A stretch of 5,792 nucleotides of DNA, from the NCBI GenBank assembly GCA_016926455.1, contig JAFGOO010000030.1:1-5792 (forward strand), read 5' to 3'. The notes beneath the pieces were generated by a model. It worked only from the letters and a program-made list of their open reading frames with translations, was not told the DNA's origin and did not search any database. Within the stretch, counting starts at the first letter, position 1. The number at the start of each line of letters is the position of its first letter. This stretch comes from Methanosarcinaceae archaeon (GTDB taxonomy: Archaea > Halobacteriota > Methanosarcinia > Methanosarcinales > Methanosarcinaceae). The position numbers were made by a program, and so were the translations under genes. This document shows positions 1-5,710 of the stretch, piece by piece.

Positions 1-9
1 ATAAGAAGT

Positions 10-486
10 ATGTTGATTACTTCTTCTCGCAAGCCATCTGCAATAACACGTATTCTGTGCAAACAGCTGGCGTCGTTTCTCAACTGTAATTATATAAACC
101 GTGGTAAAAAGGGTGTTTGTGAGGTGTTATACCTTGCAGAAGGTGAACCACTTCTGGTAGTTGGGGAATACCATGGTAATCCCGGAAGTATCACTGTTTT
201 TGATGGGAGTGGGAACTGTTTACTCTCACTTCATATAAATGCAGCATTTCCTTCCGGGTTTAAATATACCCAGCTTAAAGAGGTGGAACCAGTTATTGAA
301 GGTACGTCTGAGCTTGCCAGTGGGATTGCTGAAGCTTTATCCCTTAGGCATGGAGAGAATACCTCATACTTGCGAAGCATTCAGGTAGATGATAATATAA
401 TTAATTTTTTTGATTCCAGGAAACTAATTTTCAGAATGCAGGTCAAAGGTTCTAGGTTCAATGATGAGAAAGGTGATATGAGTTGA
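10..486 (+). CDS. Brix-domain ribosomal biogenesis protein (Imp4/Brix-like, archaeal)
   Basis: The 158-residue product matches the single-domain archaeal Brix/Imp4 proteins, which are small relatives of the eukaryotic factors that act on pre-rRNA and large or small subunit assembly. What is seen: the N-terminal signature LITSSRKPS (residues 2-10), a basic RGKKG segment (31-35) and the motif GEYHGNPG (52-59), all typical of the archaeal family, at a typical length. The protein is expected in the cytoplasm on nascent ribosomes, with rRNA binding inferred from the family. The start at ATG 10 gives the expected family N-terminus. Only 9 bases lie upstream, so promoter and ribosome binding site cannot be judged. 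The 3' end overlaps the next gene, pcc1, by 4 bases (TTGA), which suggests translational coupling. The 3' third is less conserved in character and I cannot assign motifs there. Confidence 0.87.
   Translation: MLITSSRKPSAITRILCKQLASFLNCNYINRGKKGVCEVLYLAEGEPLLVVGEYHGNPGSITVFDGSGNCLLSLHINAAFPSGFKYTQLKEVEPVIEGTSELASGIAEALSLRHGENTSYLRSIQVDDNIINFFDSRKLIFRMQVKGSRFNDEKGDMS
471..477 (+). promoter_or_regulatory. Ribosome binding site fixing the TTG start of pcc1
   Basis: AGGTGAT at 471-477 is an excellent complement to the archaeal 16S rRNA 3' end and sits 5 bases before TTG 483. It lies inside the last codons of the Brix gene. The next in-frame ATG in pcc1 is at residue 37, far into the conserved fold, so this site decides in favour of the TTG start. 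Confidence 0.75.
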
Positions 487-737
487 AAGTCACGGCAGAA
501 TTCATTTTTGAGACGGAAGATGCAGATTTCATATATAGGGCAGTTTTGCCTGAACTCGAAAACCCTGTATCCGATAGATCAATTATTGGGATGTCTTTGA
601 GGGGTGCAAACTTGGTCTTAAACGTTGAGACAAACGATGTTATATCTATGAGATCAGCCTTAAACACGTGGTTCAGGCTGATTCAGGTCGCAAATGGGGT
701 TTTGCAGGCTACAGACTCGACAATTAAACAATGTTAA
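483..737 (+). CDS. pcc1: KEOPS complex subunit Pcc1
   Basis: This 84-residue protein is a Pcc1-family subunit of KEOPS (Kae1, Bud32, Cgi121, Pcc1), the complex that makes N6-threonylcarbamoyladenosine at position 37 of ANN-decoding tRNAs. In the family Pcc1 forms the dimer on which Kae1 docks and contributes to tRNA binding. The sequence shows the small alpha/beta pattern of the family: a beta strand opening (KVTAEFIFE), helix IYRAVLPEL (about 18-26), the segment VSDRS (about 29-33), strand pairs around residues 35-50, and a C-terminal helix starting at SMRSALNTWFRLIQ (about 55-68). Length is normal. The start is TTG 483, supported by a strong GGTGAT site 5 bases upstream. It overlaps the Brix stop by 4 bases, so the two are probably co-transcribed and coupled. 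No other KEOPS gene is in the window. Confidence 0.88.
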   Translation: MKVTAEFIFETEDADFIYRAVLPELENPVSDRSIIGMSLRGANLVLNVETNDVISMRSALNTWFRLIQVANGVLQATDSTIKQC

Positions 738-776
738 GGCACATCGCATGGTAGCTGACTAAATCAATTCATCTTC

Positions 777-796
777 CAGTTTTAACTGTCTTTTTT
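777..796 (+). terminator. Possible weak terminator after pcc1
   Basis: A small hairpin (CAGT 777-780 with ACTG 785-788, 4-base loop) is followed by a run of six T at 791-796. Archaeal terminators rely mainly on T-tracts, so this could end the Brix-pcc1 transcript. The stem is too short to be persuasive on its own. Confidence 0.35.
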
Positions 797-837
797 CGGT
801 ACATTGTGTATTGACGGGGTTTGACCAGAAAAGCACT

Positions 838-846
838 CTATTATGG
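838..846 (+). promoter_or_regulatory. Possible TATA box for pfdB
   Basis: CTATTATGG at 838-846 is a TATA-like element. With the usual archaeal spacing of about 25 bases it would start a transcript near 866, giving a leader of roughly 28 bases that contains the AGGTGA site at 882-887. The match is imperfect and there is no clear BRE, so pfdB may instead be read through from upstream. Confidence 0.3.
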
Positions 847-893
847 AAACATTAAAATCGTTTCAGGTGTATTGCAAATTCAGGTGAAACCAA

Positions 894-1247
894 ATGAGTA
901 CAGAAATCCCTCCCCAAATACAGAACCAGTTAGCACAATTGCAGCAACTGCAGCAGCAGGCACAGTCTCTTGCAGCACAGAAAAGTCAGTTAGAAGGCAT
1001 GCAAAAAGAGTCTGAAATGGCGCTTGAAGAACTGCAAAAGCTGCCAAACGATGCAATAATTTACAGGGCAGTTGGTGAATTGCAGATAAAGGTCGAAAAA
1101 GAAGAAACAATCACCAAACTGAACGACAAAAAAGAAACATTGACTTTAAGGCTCCAGTCAATCTCGCGGCAGGAAGAACGTATTTCAAAGCGTTTTACAC
1201 AACTTCAGGAACAACTTCAGCAGGCAATGGGAACCCAGGCACAGTAA
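894..1247 (+). CDS. pfdB: Prefoldin subunit beta
   Basis: The 117-residue product is the beta subunit of archaeal prefoldin (GimC), an ATP-independent cytosolic chaperone. In the family two alpha and four beta subunits form a beta-barrel base with coiled-coil tentacles that hold unfolded proteins for the thermosome. What is seen: a glutamine-rich N-terminal coiled-coil helix (about 5-48), the central hairpin segment with PNDAIIYRAVGEL (about 51-63) that builds the base, and a C-terminal coiled coil (about 70-112) with the family-like ETLTLRLQSISRQEERI. There are no cysteines and the length is normal. ATG 894 is preceded at 6 bases by AGGTGA (882-887). It lies 156 bases after pcc1, so it may have its own promoter. 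The neighbourhood of pcc1 and ribosome or RNA polymerase genes is a common archaeal arrangement. Confidence 0.93.
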   Translation: MSTEIPPQIQNQLAQLQQLQQQAQSLAAQKSQLEGMQKESEMALEELQKLPNDAIIYRAVGELQIKVEKEETITKLNDKKETLTLRLQSISRQEERISKRFTQLQEQLQQAMGTQAQ

Positions 1248-1268
1248 GGTGCCTTCCACATTTTCTGC

Positions 1269-1274
1269 TATATT
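1269..1274 (+). promoter_or_regulatory. Possible TATA box of the DHH phosphoesterase gene
   Basis: TATATT at 1269-1274, in the 58-base gap after pfdB, is centred about 34 bases before ATG 1306. Usual archaeal spacing would put the transcription start near 1297-1299, giving a leader of under 10 bases. No BRE is obvious. Confidence 0.35.
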
Positions 1275-1305
1275 GCCTGATGTCTAATTATTTTAGCGGT
1301 AGGTG

Positions 1306-2277
1306 ATGCCTATACAAGTCGACGAAGCGGAGTTTTTCAACAGGCTTCTGGATTACCACAATGTTCTGTTTTTATGTCATCGCAATGCCGATCCTGATGC
1401 CGTGAGCAGTGCGTTTGCACTTTCAGAAGCTATTGGAGGTACAGTTGGACTTGTAGATGGCTGTAATCGAATCGCCTCAATGCTTGTTGATAAACTGCAG
1501 ATTAATGTGGTGGAAAAACCTGATCCCTCTGAATATGATATGATAGTGGTTGTGGACACCTCCACAAGTACCCAGTTAAATGAAATACAGCTTTCCAGTT
1601 ACTGTGTTATTGATCATCATGCAACCACAGCATTGACAGAAAACGCGGAATTTTATCTCCACAACAACGCAACCTCTACAGCCGAGATTGTGTTTAAAGT
1701 CCTCAAGTGTATGGAGGCCCCTATTATGCGCCGCACAGCTATGGGACTAATGACCGGTATTATAACAGATACTGGACATTTTAAACATGCAAATCCTGAT
1801 ACTTTCCGGGCAATGGCCGAGATTATAGAAAGTAGTGGGGTGGAATACGCAGAGGTTACGGAAATGATGGCTACAATGCCGCAGGATATTTCGATGCGCA
1901 TTGCAATGTTAAAATCTGCTGCGCGTGCAGAGACCGAGCGTATTGGTGACTGGCTGATAGTAACTTCAAATGTGAGCTCTTTTGGTGGTTCTGCGTCCTC
2001 GATGTTTATCAACATTGGGGCAGATGTTGCACTTGTTGCCTCAGACCGTGATGGTTCCATAAGGGTGAGTGGGCGTGCAAAACGCGATGCTGTCAATGCC
2101 GGGGTTAACCTTGGCCAGATAATGGAAGACATCAGTAAACCTTACCAGGGAACCGGTGGGGGGCACGCAGGAGCTGCGGGCATAGATGTGGTTGTAGAAA
2201 TGGACGATGTGCTGTTAAAATGTAAAGAACGTGTCCGAGACATTCTACAAAATCAACAAAATCCGTCGATTTTATAA
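1306..2277 (+). CDS. DHH/DHHA1-domain phosphoesterase (NrnA/RecJ-like)
   Basis: A 323-residue (from ATG 1306) metal-dependent phosphodiesterase of the DHH superfamily. All catalytic motifs are visible, numbered here from GTG 1303: motif I CHRNADPDA (H26, D30, D32), motif II VVVDTS (D85), motif III DHH (104-106), motif IV ITDTGHF (D156). The C-terminal DHHA1 domain has VSGRAK (255-260) and the glycine loop GGGHAGAAG (285-293). These ligands normally hold two Mn2+ ions. Length and layout fit NrnA-type enzymes, which cleave nanoRNA, pAp or cyclic dinucleotides, rather than the larger RecJ/GAN exonucleases; the actual substrate cannot be read from sequence. ATG 1306 is preferred, but GTG 1303 is in frame and the GGTAGGTGATG context is ambiguous because the AGGTG touches the start. 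It lies 58 bases after pfdB. No missing residues. Confidence 0.9.
   Translation: MPIQVDEAEFFNRLLDYHNVLFLCHRNADPDAVSSAFALSEAIGGTVGLVDGCNRIASMLVDKLQINVVEKPDPSEYDMIVVVDTSTSTQLNEIQLSSYCVIDHHATTALTENAEFYLHNNATSTAEIVFKVLKCMEAPIMRRTAMGLMTGIITDTGHFKHANPDTFRAMAEIIESSGVEYAEVTEMMATMPQDISMRIAMLKSAARAETERIGDWLIVTSNVSSFGGSASSMFINIGADVALVASDRDGSIRVSGRAKRDAVNAGVNLGQIMEDISKPYQGTGGGHAGAAGIDVVVEMDDVLLKCKERVRDILQNQQNPSIL
2270..2277 (+). promoter_or_regulatory. Possible TATA box of the PaaK-ACT operon
   Basis: TTTTATAA at 2270-2277 resembles the archaeal TATA consensus and contains the stop codon of the DHH gene. A start about 25 bases downstream (near 2299) would give a leader of some 42 bases carrying the AGGAG site at 2328-2332. 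Confidence 0.45.
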
Positions 2278-2327
2278 TCCTTGATTGCCAAATTCGTGTA
2301 GTCTATTGTGGCAGCTTAAAATATTAT

Positions 2328-2332
2328 AGGAG
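2328..2332 (+). promoter_or_regulatory. Ribosome binding site deciding the ligase start
   Basis: AGGAG at 2328-2332 is 9 bases before ATG 2342 but only 3 bases before the in-frame GTG 2336. The spacing favours ATG 2342 and a protein beginning MTEYWNPQIE, which fits the PaaK family N-terminus. Confidence 0.6.
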
Positions 2333-2341
2333 AGAGTGTGT

Positions 2342-3646
2342 ATGACCGAGTATTGGAACCCACAAATTGAGAGGATGCCTCTCGATGAGTTAAATAAACT
2401 GCAGGAAGATAAGTTAAGGCATATTGTTCATTATGTTTACCAGCATTCACCTTTTTACAGGAAGAAGTTCGATGATAATGGTGTCAAGCCAGAAGATATC
2501 AAGACTCTAGAAGATGTTAAAAAACTGCCGTTTACATACAAAAAGGATTTAAGGGATACCTACCCAACAGGCATGTTCTGCGTACCTAATACATTACTTG
2601 TACGTTTTCATGTCTCATCCGGAACGACAGGTAAGCCTACTGTCGTTGGATACACAAAAAATGACATTTCTGAATGGAACACATCGCTTGCCAGGGCATT
2701 GACATCCATTGGTGTTGGTAGAGGTGATATTATCCAGGTAAGTTACGGTTATGGGCTTTTTACAGGAGGTCTTGGACTTCATTATGGTGCTGAGGAAGTG
2801 GGTACCACTGTCCTGCCCACAAGTGCGGGAAACACTGAACGTCAGATTGAACTTATGCAGGATCTGGGCACGACCGTCATTGCATGTACTCCATCATACT
2901 TCTTGTTCGTGAATGAGACAGCGAAAAAAGAAGGCATAAGTATAAAAAATGATACGAAATTGCGTGTGGGTATCCTCGGAGCAGAACCCTGGTCTGAGGC
3001 GATGCGTGCAAGGATTGAAGATCAGACGGGTATCAAAGCCTATGACGTGTTCGGAACTTCTGAGCTTAGTGGACCCCTTTTCACAGAATGTACTTACCAG
3101 GACGGCATTCATATATGGGCAGACCAGTTCCTAGTAGAGGTGGTAGATCCTGAAACAGGTGAGGAGTTGAAGGATGGTGAGCAGGGTGAACTGGTCATTA
3201 CAACTCTTGCAAAAGAAGCATTACCTCTGATCCGATACAAGATAGGGGACCTTACTGTCAAGAAAAGTGAACCATGCAGGTGTGGTCGCACACATCCGCG
3301 CATTATGCGAATAATGGGTCGTGTGGACGATATGCTGGTTGTCCGCGGGATTAATGTTTTCCCCGGACAGATAGAATCTGTCCTCATGAACGTTCCTGAA
3401 GTAGGGGAACACTTTATGATAATCGTCGACAGATTCAATGAACTGGATTACATGAAAGTCCAGATCGAGATGACGGATGCTGCATTCAGTGACAAGGTGA
3501 ACGATATTATCAAGCTTGAGAATAAGGTCGCATCAGCAATTAAGAATGTGCTAAACCTCAATGTCAAGGTTGAACTGGTTGAGCACGGTTCACTGCCAAG
3601 GTCCATGGGCAAGTCCAAAAAAGTAATAGATAATCGACAGTTATAA
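2342..3646 (+). CDS. paaK: Phenylacetate-CoA ligase family protein (aryl-CoA ligase, PaaK-like)
   Basis: A 434-residue AMP-forming ligase of the PaaK branch of the ANL superfamily, which activates an arylacetate with ATP and CoA to the aryl-CoA, AMP and pyrophosphate. What is seen: N-terminal YWNPQIERMP, the phosphate loop SSGTTGKPT (92-100), YDVFGTSE (234-241, A5-like), the GDL aspartate D303, GRVDDMLVVRGINVFP (326-341, hinge and A8 region) and the C-terminal PRSMGKSKKVID with the probable adenylation lysine K424. A CRCG pair (C312, C314) sits before the hinge and may be structural. Length is normal for PaaK. The symbol is used at family level; phenylacetate, indoleacetate or another aryl acid could be the substrate. 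It forms a unit with the ACT-domain gene 47 bases downstream, which suggests aromatic amino acid metabolism rather than the aerobic paa degradation pathway, none of which is nearby. Confidence 0.9.
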   Translation: MTEYWNPQIERMPLDELNKLQEDKLRHIVHYVYQHSPFYRKKFDDNGVKPEDIKTLEDVKKLPFTYKKDLRDTYPTGMFCVPNTLLVRFHVSSGTTGKPTVVGYTKNDISEWNTSLARALTSIGVGRGDIIQVSYGYGLFTGGLGLHYGAEEVGTTVLPTSAGNTERQIELMQDLGTTVIACTPSYFLFVNETAKKEGISIKNDTKLRVGILGAEPWSEAMRARIEDQTGIKAYDVFGTSELSGPLFTECTYQDGIHIWADQFLVEVVDPETGEELKDGEQGELVITTLAKEALPLIRYKIGDLTVKKSEPCRCGRTHPRIMRIMGRVDDMLVVRGINVFPGQIESVLMNVPEVGEHFMIIVDRFNELDYMKVQIEMTDAAFSDKVNDIIKLENKVASAIKNVLNLNVKVELVEHGSLPRSMGKSKKVIDNRQL

Positions 3647-3693
3647 CATATTGGAAAAGGATAATTTCATGAGGAAATCTAGATGGTGGTGAA

Positions 3694-4137
3694 ATGGAAA
3701 ATAAAATAATAAAACAGATCTCATTGTTTGCAGAGAACAAACCGGGTAAGCTTTCGAACATTGCCCACAAGCTTAAAGATGCTGGTATAAACATCCGCGC
3801 TTTTACCATCGCTGAAGCGGGCGACTTTGGAATTGTGCGAATGGTGGTTGATAATCCAGATTCTGCACACTCCATTCTTCATAATTCCGGTTTTACGGTG
3901 TCTGAAACAAGCGTGCTTGGAATTGAGATGGAAGATGTTCCTGGGGGATTGGCTAGGATTGCAGAGGTTTTAGGAGAACAGAATATCAATATCGATTACG
4001 CATACGCTTTTGTCACAAAGACTGAAAAAGCACTTTTGATTGTACGTGTCAACGACATTAAAGGTGCCTTAAAAGTCCTCACCGGTGCCAACATTAAATT
4101 GATTGATATGAAGGATATCGAGGAATATTTGATCTAA
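3694..4137 (+). CDS. Tandem ACT-domain amino-acid-binding protein
   Basis: The 147-residue protein consists of two ACT domains and nothing else: residues about 5-68 (KQISLFAENKPGKLSNIA, then INIRAFTIAE) and about 71-140 (LGIEMEDVPGGLARIAEVL, then INIDYAYAF). Each repeat has the strand, P-G-x-L turn, helix and glycine or asparagine-rich turn (P17-G18-x-L20; P83-G84-G85-L86) by which ACT domains bind amino acids at their interface. There is no catalytic domain, so it is a stand-alone sensor or regulatory subunit. Such proteins are often found beside PaaK-type ligases in archaea. The inferred role is control of the ligase or of a partner aryl-pyruvate oxidoreductase by an aromatic amino acid; direct evidence is absent. 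ATG 3694 follows GGTGGTGA (3685-3692), a usable ribosome binding site. The transcript probably ends at the hairpin at 4142-4180. Confidence 0.88.
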   Translation: MENKIIKQISLFAENKPGKLSNIAHKLKDAGINIRAFTIAEAGDFGIVRMVVDNPDSAHSILHNSGFTVSETSVLGIEMEDVPGGLARIAEVLGEQNINIDYAYAFVTKTEKALLIVRVNDIKGALKVLTGANIKLIDMKDIEEYLI

Positions 4138-4141
4138 GAAT

Positions 4142-4180
4142 AAAAGATGGACAATCAATGTATTGTTCACTTCTTTTTTT
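4142..4180 (+). terminator. Hairpin plus T-run terminator after the ACT gene
   Basis: The arms TGGACAAT (4148-4155) and ATTGTTCA (4162-4169) pair over 8 positions with one G-U and a 6-base loop. After a 2-base bulge, AAAAGA (4142-4147) pairs with TCTTTT (4172-4177). A run of seven T occupies 4174-4180. It begins only 5 bases after the ACT stop codon and resembles an intrinsic terminator, although in archaea the T-run alone may do the work. Confidence 0.65.
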
Positions 4181-4262
4181 ATGGATGTGTCTTTGAATTC
4201 AGCTTCTAGATATACGCTGGCATAGGTCTTTGCAAATCAAGGGTAAATCAAAACCACTATCG

Positions 4263-4272
4263 TTTTATATAT
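4263..4272 (+). promoter_or_regulatory. TATA box of the DUF2103-mmp12 operon
   Basis: TTTTATATAT at 4263-4272 is the best archaeal TATA-box match in the window. Its centre near 4268 predicts a transcription start at about 4292-4295, on or next to ATG 4292. The mRNA is therefore either leaderless from ATG 4292 or carries a leader of about 25 bases to ATG 4319. Confidence 0.65.
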
Positions 4273-4291
4273 CCATTGCAAACGAATTGGA

Positions 4292-4651
4292 ATGCACGCA
4301 GGAAATATTACAGGATTAATGAAAAAGCAATCACAAAAGATTGGTGGCGCACATAGTACCATTATTGGAGGACGCCACGGTAAAAAGCTGGTTAATATTG
4401 TCAGCCGGCACCCTGAAGTTAAAAAAGTGATACCTTCTGTCATTACAGTGAAAGGTAAAGGACTGTCAGGTGGTTTTGTCTTCGCAAAAGTCCTGCGTTC
4501 TGATGTGCGGGGAAATTTAAGGATGCTTATAACACATGGAACAGCAGCCCAAGAATTACGAATCATTACAACCGTGGGCGATAACGCTGAAGGAGAACGC
4601 GTGATGAACGACCTGAATTCAATGCTTTTTGATGATCAGGAGCAAGTGTGA
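4292..4651 (+). CDS. DUF2103 family protein (predicted metal-binding, function unknown)
   Basis: The 119-residue product resembles the DUF2103 family found in archaea and cyanobacteria, annotated only as predicted metal-binding. The recognisable pattern, from memory of the family, is KIGGAHSTIIGG (16-27), a helix to HPEVKKVIPSVI (40-51), then NLRMLITHGTAAQELRIIT (75-93). Histidines H21, H29, H40 and H82 are possible metal ligands; there are no cysteines. It is probably soluble, with no signal peptide or membrane segment. The start is uncertain: ATG 4292 coincides with the transcription start predicted from the TATA box (leaderless), whereas in-frame ATG 4319 (Met10) has AGGA (4312-4315) only 3 bases upstream and gives a product starting closer to the conserved core. 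It lies 3 bases before the marker-12 gene and is surely co-transcribed with it. No function is claimed. Confidence 0.75.
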   Translation: MHAGNITGLMKKQSQKIGGAHSTIIGGRHGKKLVNIVSRHPEVKKVIPSVITVKGKGLSGGFVFAKVLRSDVRGNLRMLITHGTAAQELRIITTVGDNAEGERVMNDLNSMLFDDQEQV

Positions 4652-4654
4652 GCA

Positions 4655-5644
4655 ATGTTTATAGGAATTGACCATGGTACCACAGCAATTCGGTTTGCTG
4701 GTATTGAAGACAATGATATCCAGAAATTTGAACTGCCTAGGGCTGATGCAGCTGCTATGATGGGATCTGATATAATTGGTTTGATAGAAGAGCATTTTGG
4801 AATAGACAAAAACGAAATAGAACTAATTGCAGTTACCTATTCAATGGGAGATGCAATCACTGCCATGGAAGATATCAGATCTGTAAAATCGAGGGGAGTT
4901 AAAAGTATTAGTGGCGCAGGTAAAAAAACAGGTGGAGGCACTCGTGTTTTTGATGCGGTCAAAAACTCGGGAATCCCTGCGGTGGTTATTCCAGGAATAC
5001 ATGCAGGAACCGGAACAGACCCTCGAATGAATGTGTTCTCACATTCCACGAGTCCCGAAAAGATTGGGATTGCATACCATGCGAAATGTAGGGGCTATGA
5101 TGATTTTGTTGTGGCAGATATAAGTTCGAATACCGTTACTTTCGGGGTCGCGCATGGGAATTTCGTGGGTGCGATTGACGCATGCATCTTTGCACCCGGC
5201 GTACACCATGGTCCCCTTGATCTGCAGGCTATCCGGGATATCGATGTCGGTATCTCTACCGCAAACGAAGCATTCATCAATGCAGGGGTATTGAAACACA
5301 CGCCTTATTCGAACGTCCACGAACTTATCGATGGTGCAGCAAGAAATGAAGCAGAAGCCCTGTTTGCACTTGATACCATCTCGCTCTTTGCAGCAATGGA
5401 GATTGCAAGCATTCAGGTTCTTTTAAGGGATTATGGTTCAAAAGGCGAGGTATTCCTAGCCGGGTCTGTTGGGGAAGTCGATTATGTGGCAGAGAGGATT
5501 AACCGTTATCTTAGTGTGAAATCCCATATACTTGGTAAATGGAGTGCTGCCGTCGGCTGTGCTGAGATTGCAAGGGATATTGCAGCAGGTGCAAAAGATA
5601 TCATGGGTTTGGCTGTGAATTATCCAATTTTCATGAACAAATAA
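4655..5644 (+). CDS. mmp12: Methanogenesis marker 12 protein (ASKHA/butyrate-kinase-like, DUF1464-related)
   Basis: A 329-residue protein that I recognise as methanogenesis marker 12, a family essentially limited to methane-metabolising archaea and distantly related to COG2441 predicted butyrate kinases. The N-terminus MFIGIDHGTTAIRFAG (1-16) is a phosphate-1-like motif of the ASKHA fold (acetate kinase, sugar kinase, Hsp70, actin). FVVADISSNTVTFG around D155 resembles phosphate-2, APGVHHGPLD (180-189) is a conserved-looking histidine loop, and VFLAGSVGEV (about 267-275) looks like the adenosine motif. ATP binding or phosphotransfer is therefore plausible, but the substrate is unknown. There is no membrane segment. 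ATG 4655 lies 3 bases after the DUF2103 stop; AGGAG at 4638-4642 is 12 bases upstream and GTGA at 4648-4651 closer, suggesting translational coupling. Length matches the family. A generic COG2441 kinase is the main alternative name. Confidence 0.8.
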   Translation: MFIGIDHGTTAIRFAGIEDNDIQKFELPRADAAAMMGSDIIGLIEEHFGIDKNEIELIAVTYSMGDAITAMEDIRSVKSRGVKSISGAGKKTGGGTRVFDAVKNSGIPAVVIPGIHAGTGTDPRMNVFSHSTSPEKIGIAYHAKCRGYDDFVVADISSNTVTFGVAHGNFVGAIDACIFAPGVHHGPLDLQAIRDIDVGISTANEAFINAGVLKHTPYSNVHELIDGAARNEAEALFALDTISLFAAMEIASIQVLLRDYGSKGEVFLAGSVGEVDYVAERINRYLSVKSHILGKWSAAVGCAEIARDIAAGAKDIMGLAVNYPIFMNK

Positions 5645-5655
5645 AATTATTCCAG

Positions 5656-5670
5656 TTTTTGTCTTTTTTT
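5656..5670 (+). terminator. T-rich terminator after mmp12
   Basis: Two T-runs (5656-5660 and 5664-5670) start 12 bases after the mmp12 stop codon without a preceding stem. Such T-tracts are the usual form of euryarchaeal transcription termination. Confidence 0.5.
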
Positions 5671-5710
5671 ATATTTATAGTTAAGTATGAAACAAATATT
5701 ACATCTAGAG

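Noticed and set aside
814..826. TTGAC and TTTGAC boxes in the pcc1-pfdB gap resembling a bacterial -35 element
   Set aside because: The genes are archaeal, where TATA/BRE promoters apply, and no -10 partner is placed sensibly.
821..1015. A 64-codon + strand reading frame starting before pfdB
   Set aside because: It starts with TTG without a ribosome binding site, overlaps pfdB in another frame, and its alanine-rich translation is what glutamine-rich CAG repeats give in a shifted frame.
1653..2132. A 159-codon minus-strand open frame inside the DHH gene
   Set aside because: It lies wholly antisense to a gene with all catalytic motifs, and the translation shows no family features.
2318..2327. 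A TATA-like AAAATATTAT just before the ligase start
   Set aside because: It would place transcription start inside the coding region, downstream of ATG 2342 and its AGGAG site. The box at 2270-2277 has better geometry.
3109..3438. A minus-strand open frame antisense to the ligase gene
   Set aside because: It is a shadow of the conserved ligase hinge region, with no ribosome binding site or recognisable motif.
3683..3709. A tiny upstream frame (ATG 3683 to TAA 3709) overlapping the ACT gene start
   Set aside because: It has eight codons and shares the GGTGGTGA region that serves as the ACT ribosome binding site; there is no sign that it is translated.
4181..4225. Short frame from ATG 4181 in the gap before the DUF2103 gene
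   Set aside because: It has only 14 codons, no ribosome binding site, and lies directly after the terminator.
4237..4566. A minus-strand open frame opposite the DUF2103 gene
   Set aside because: It runs across the TATA box and the conserved DUF2103 coding region and has no family resemblance.
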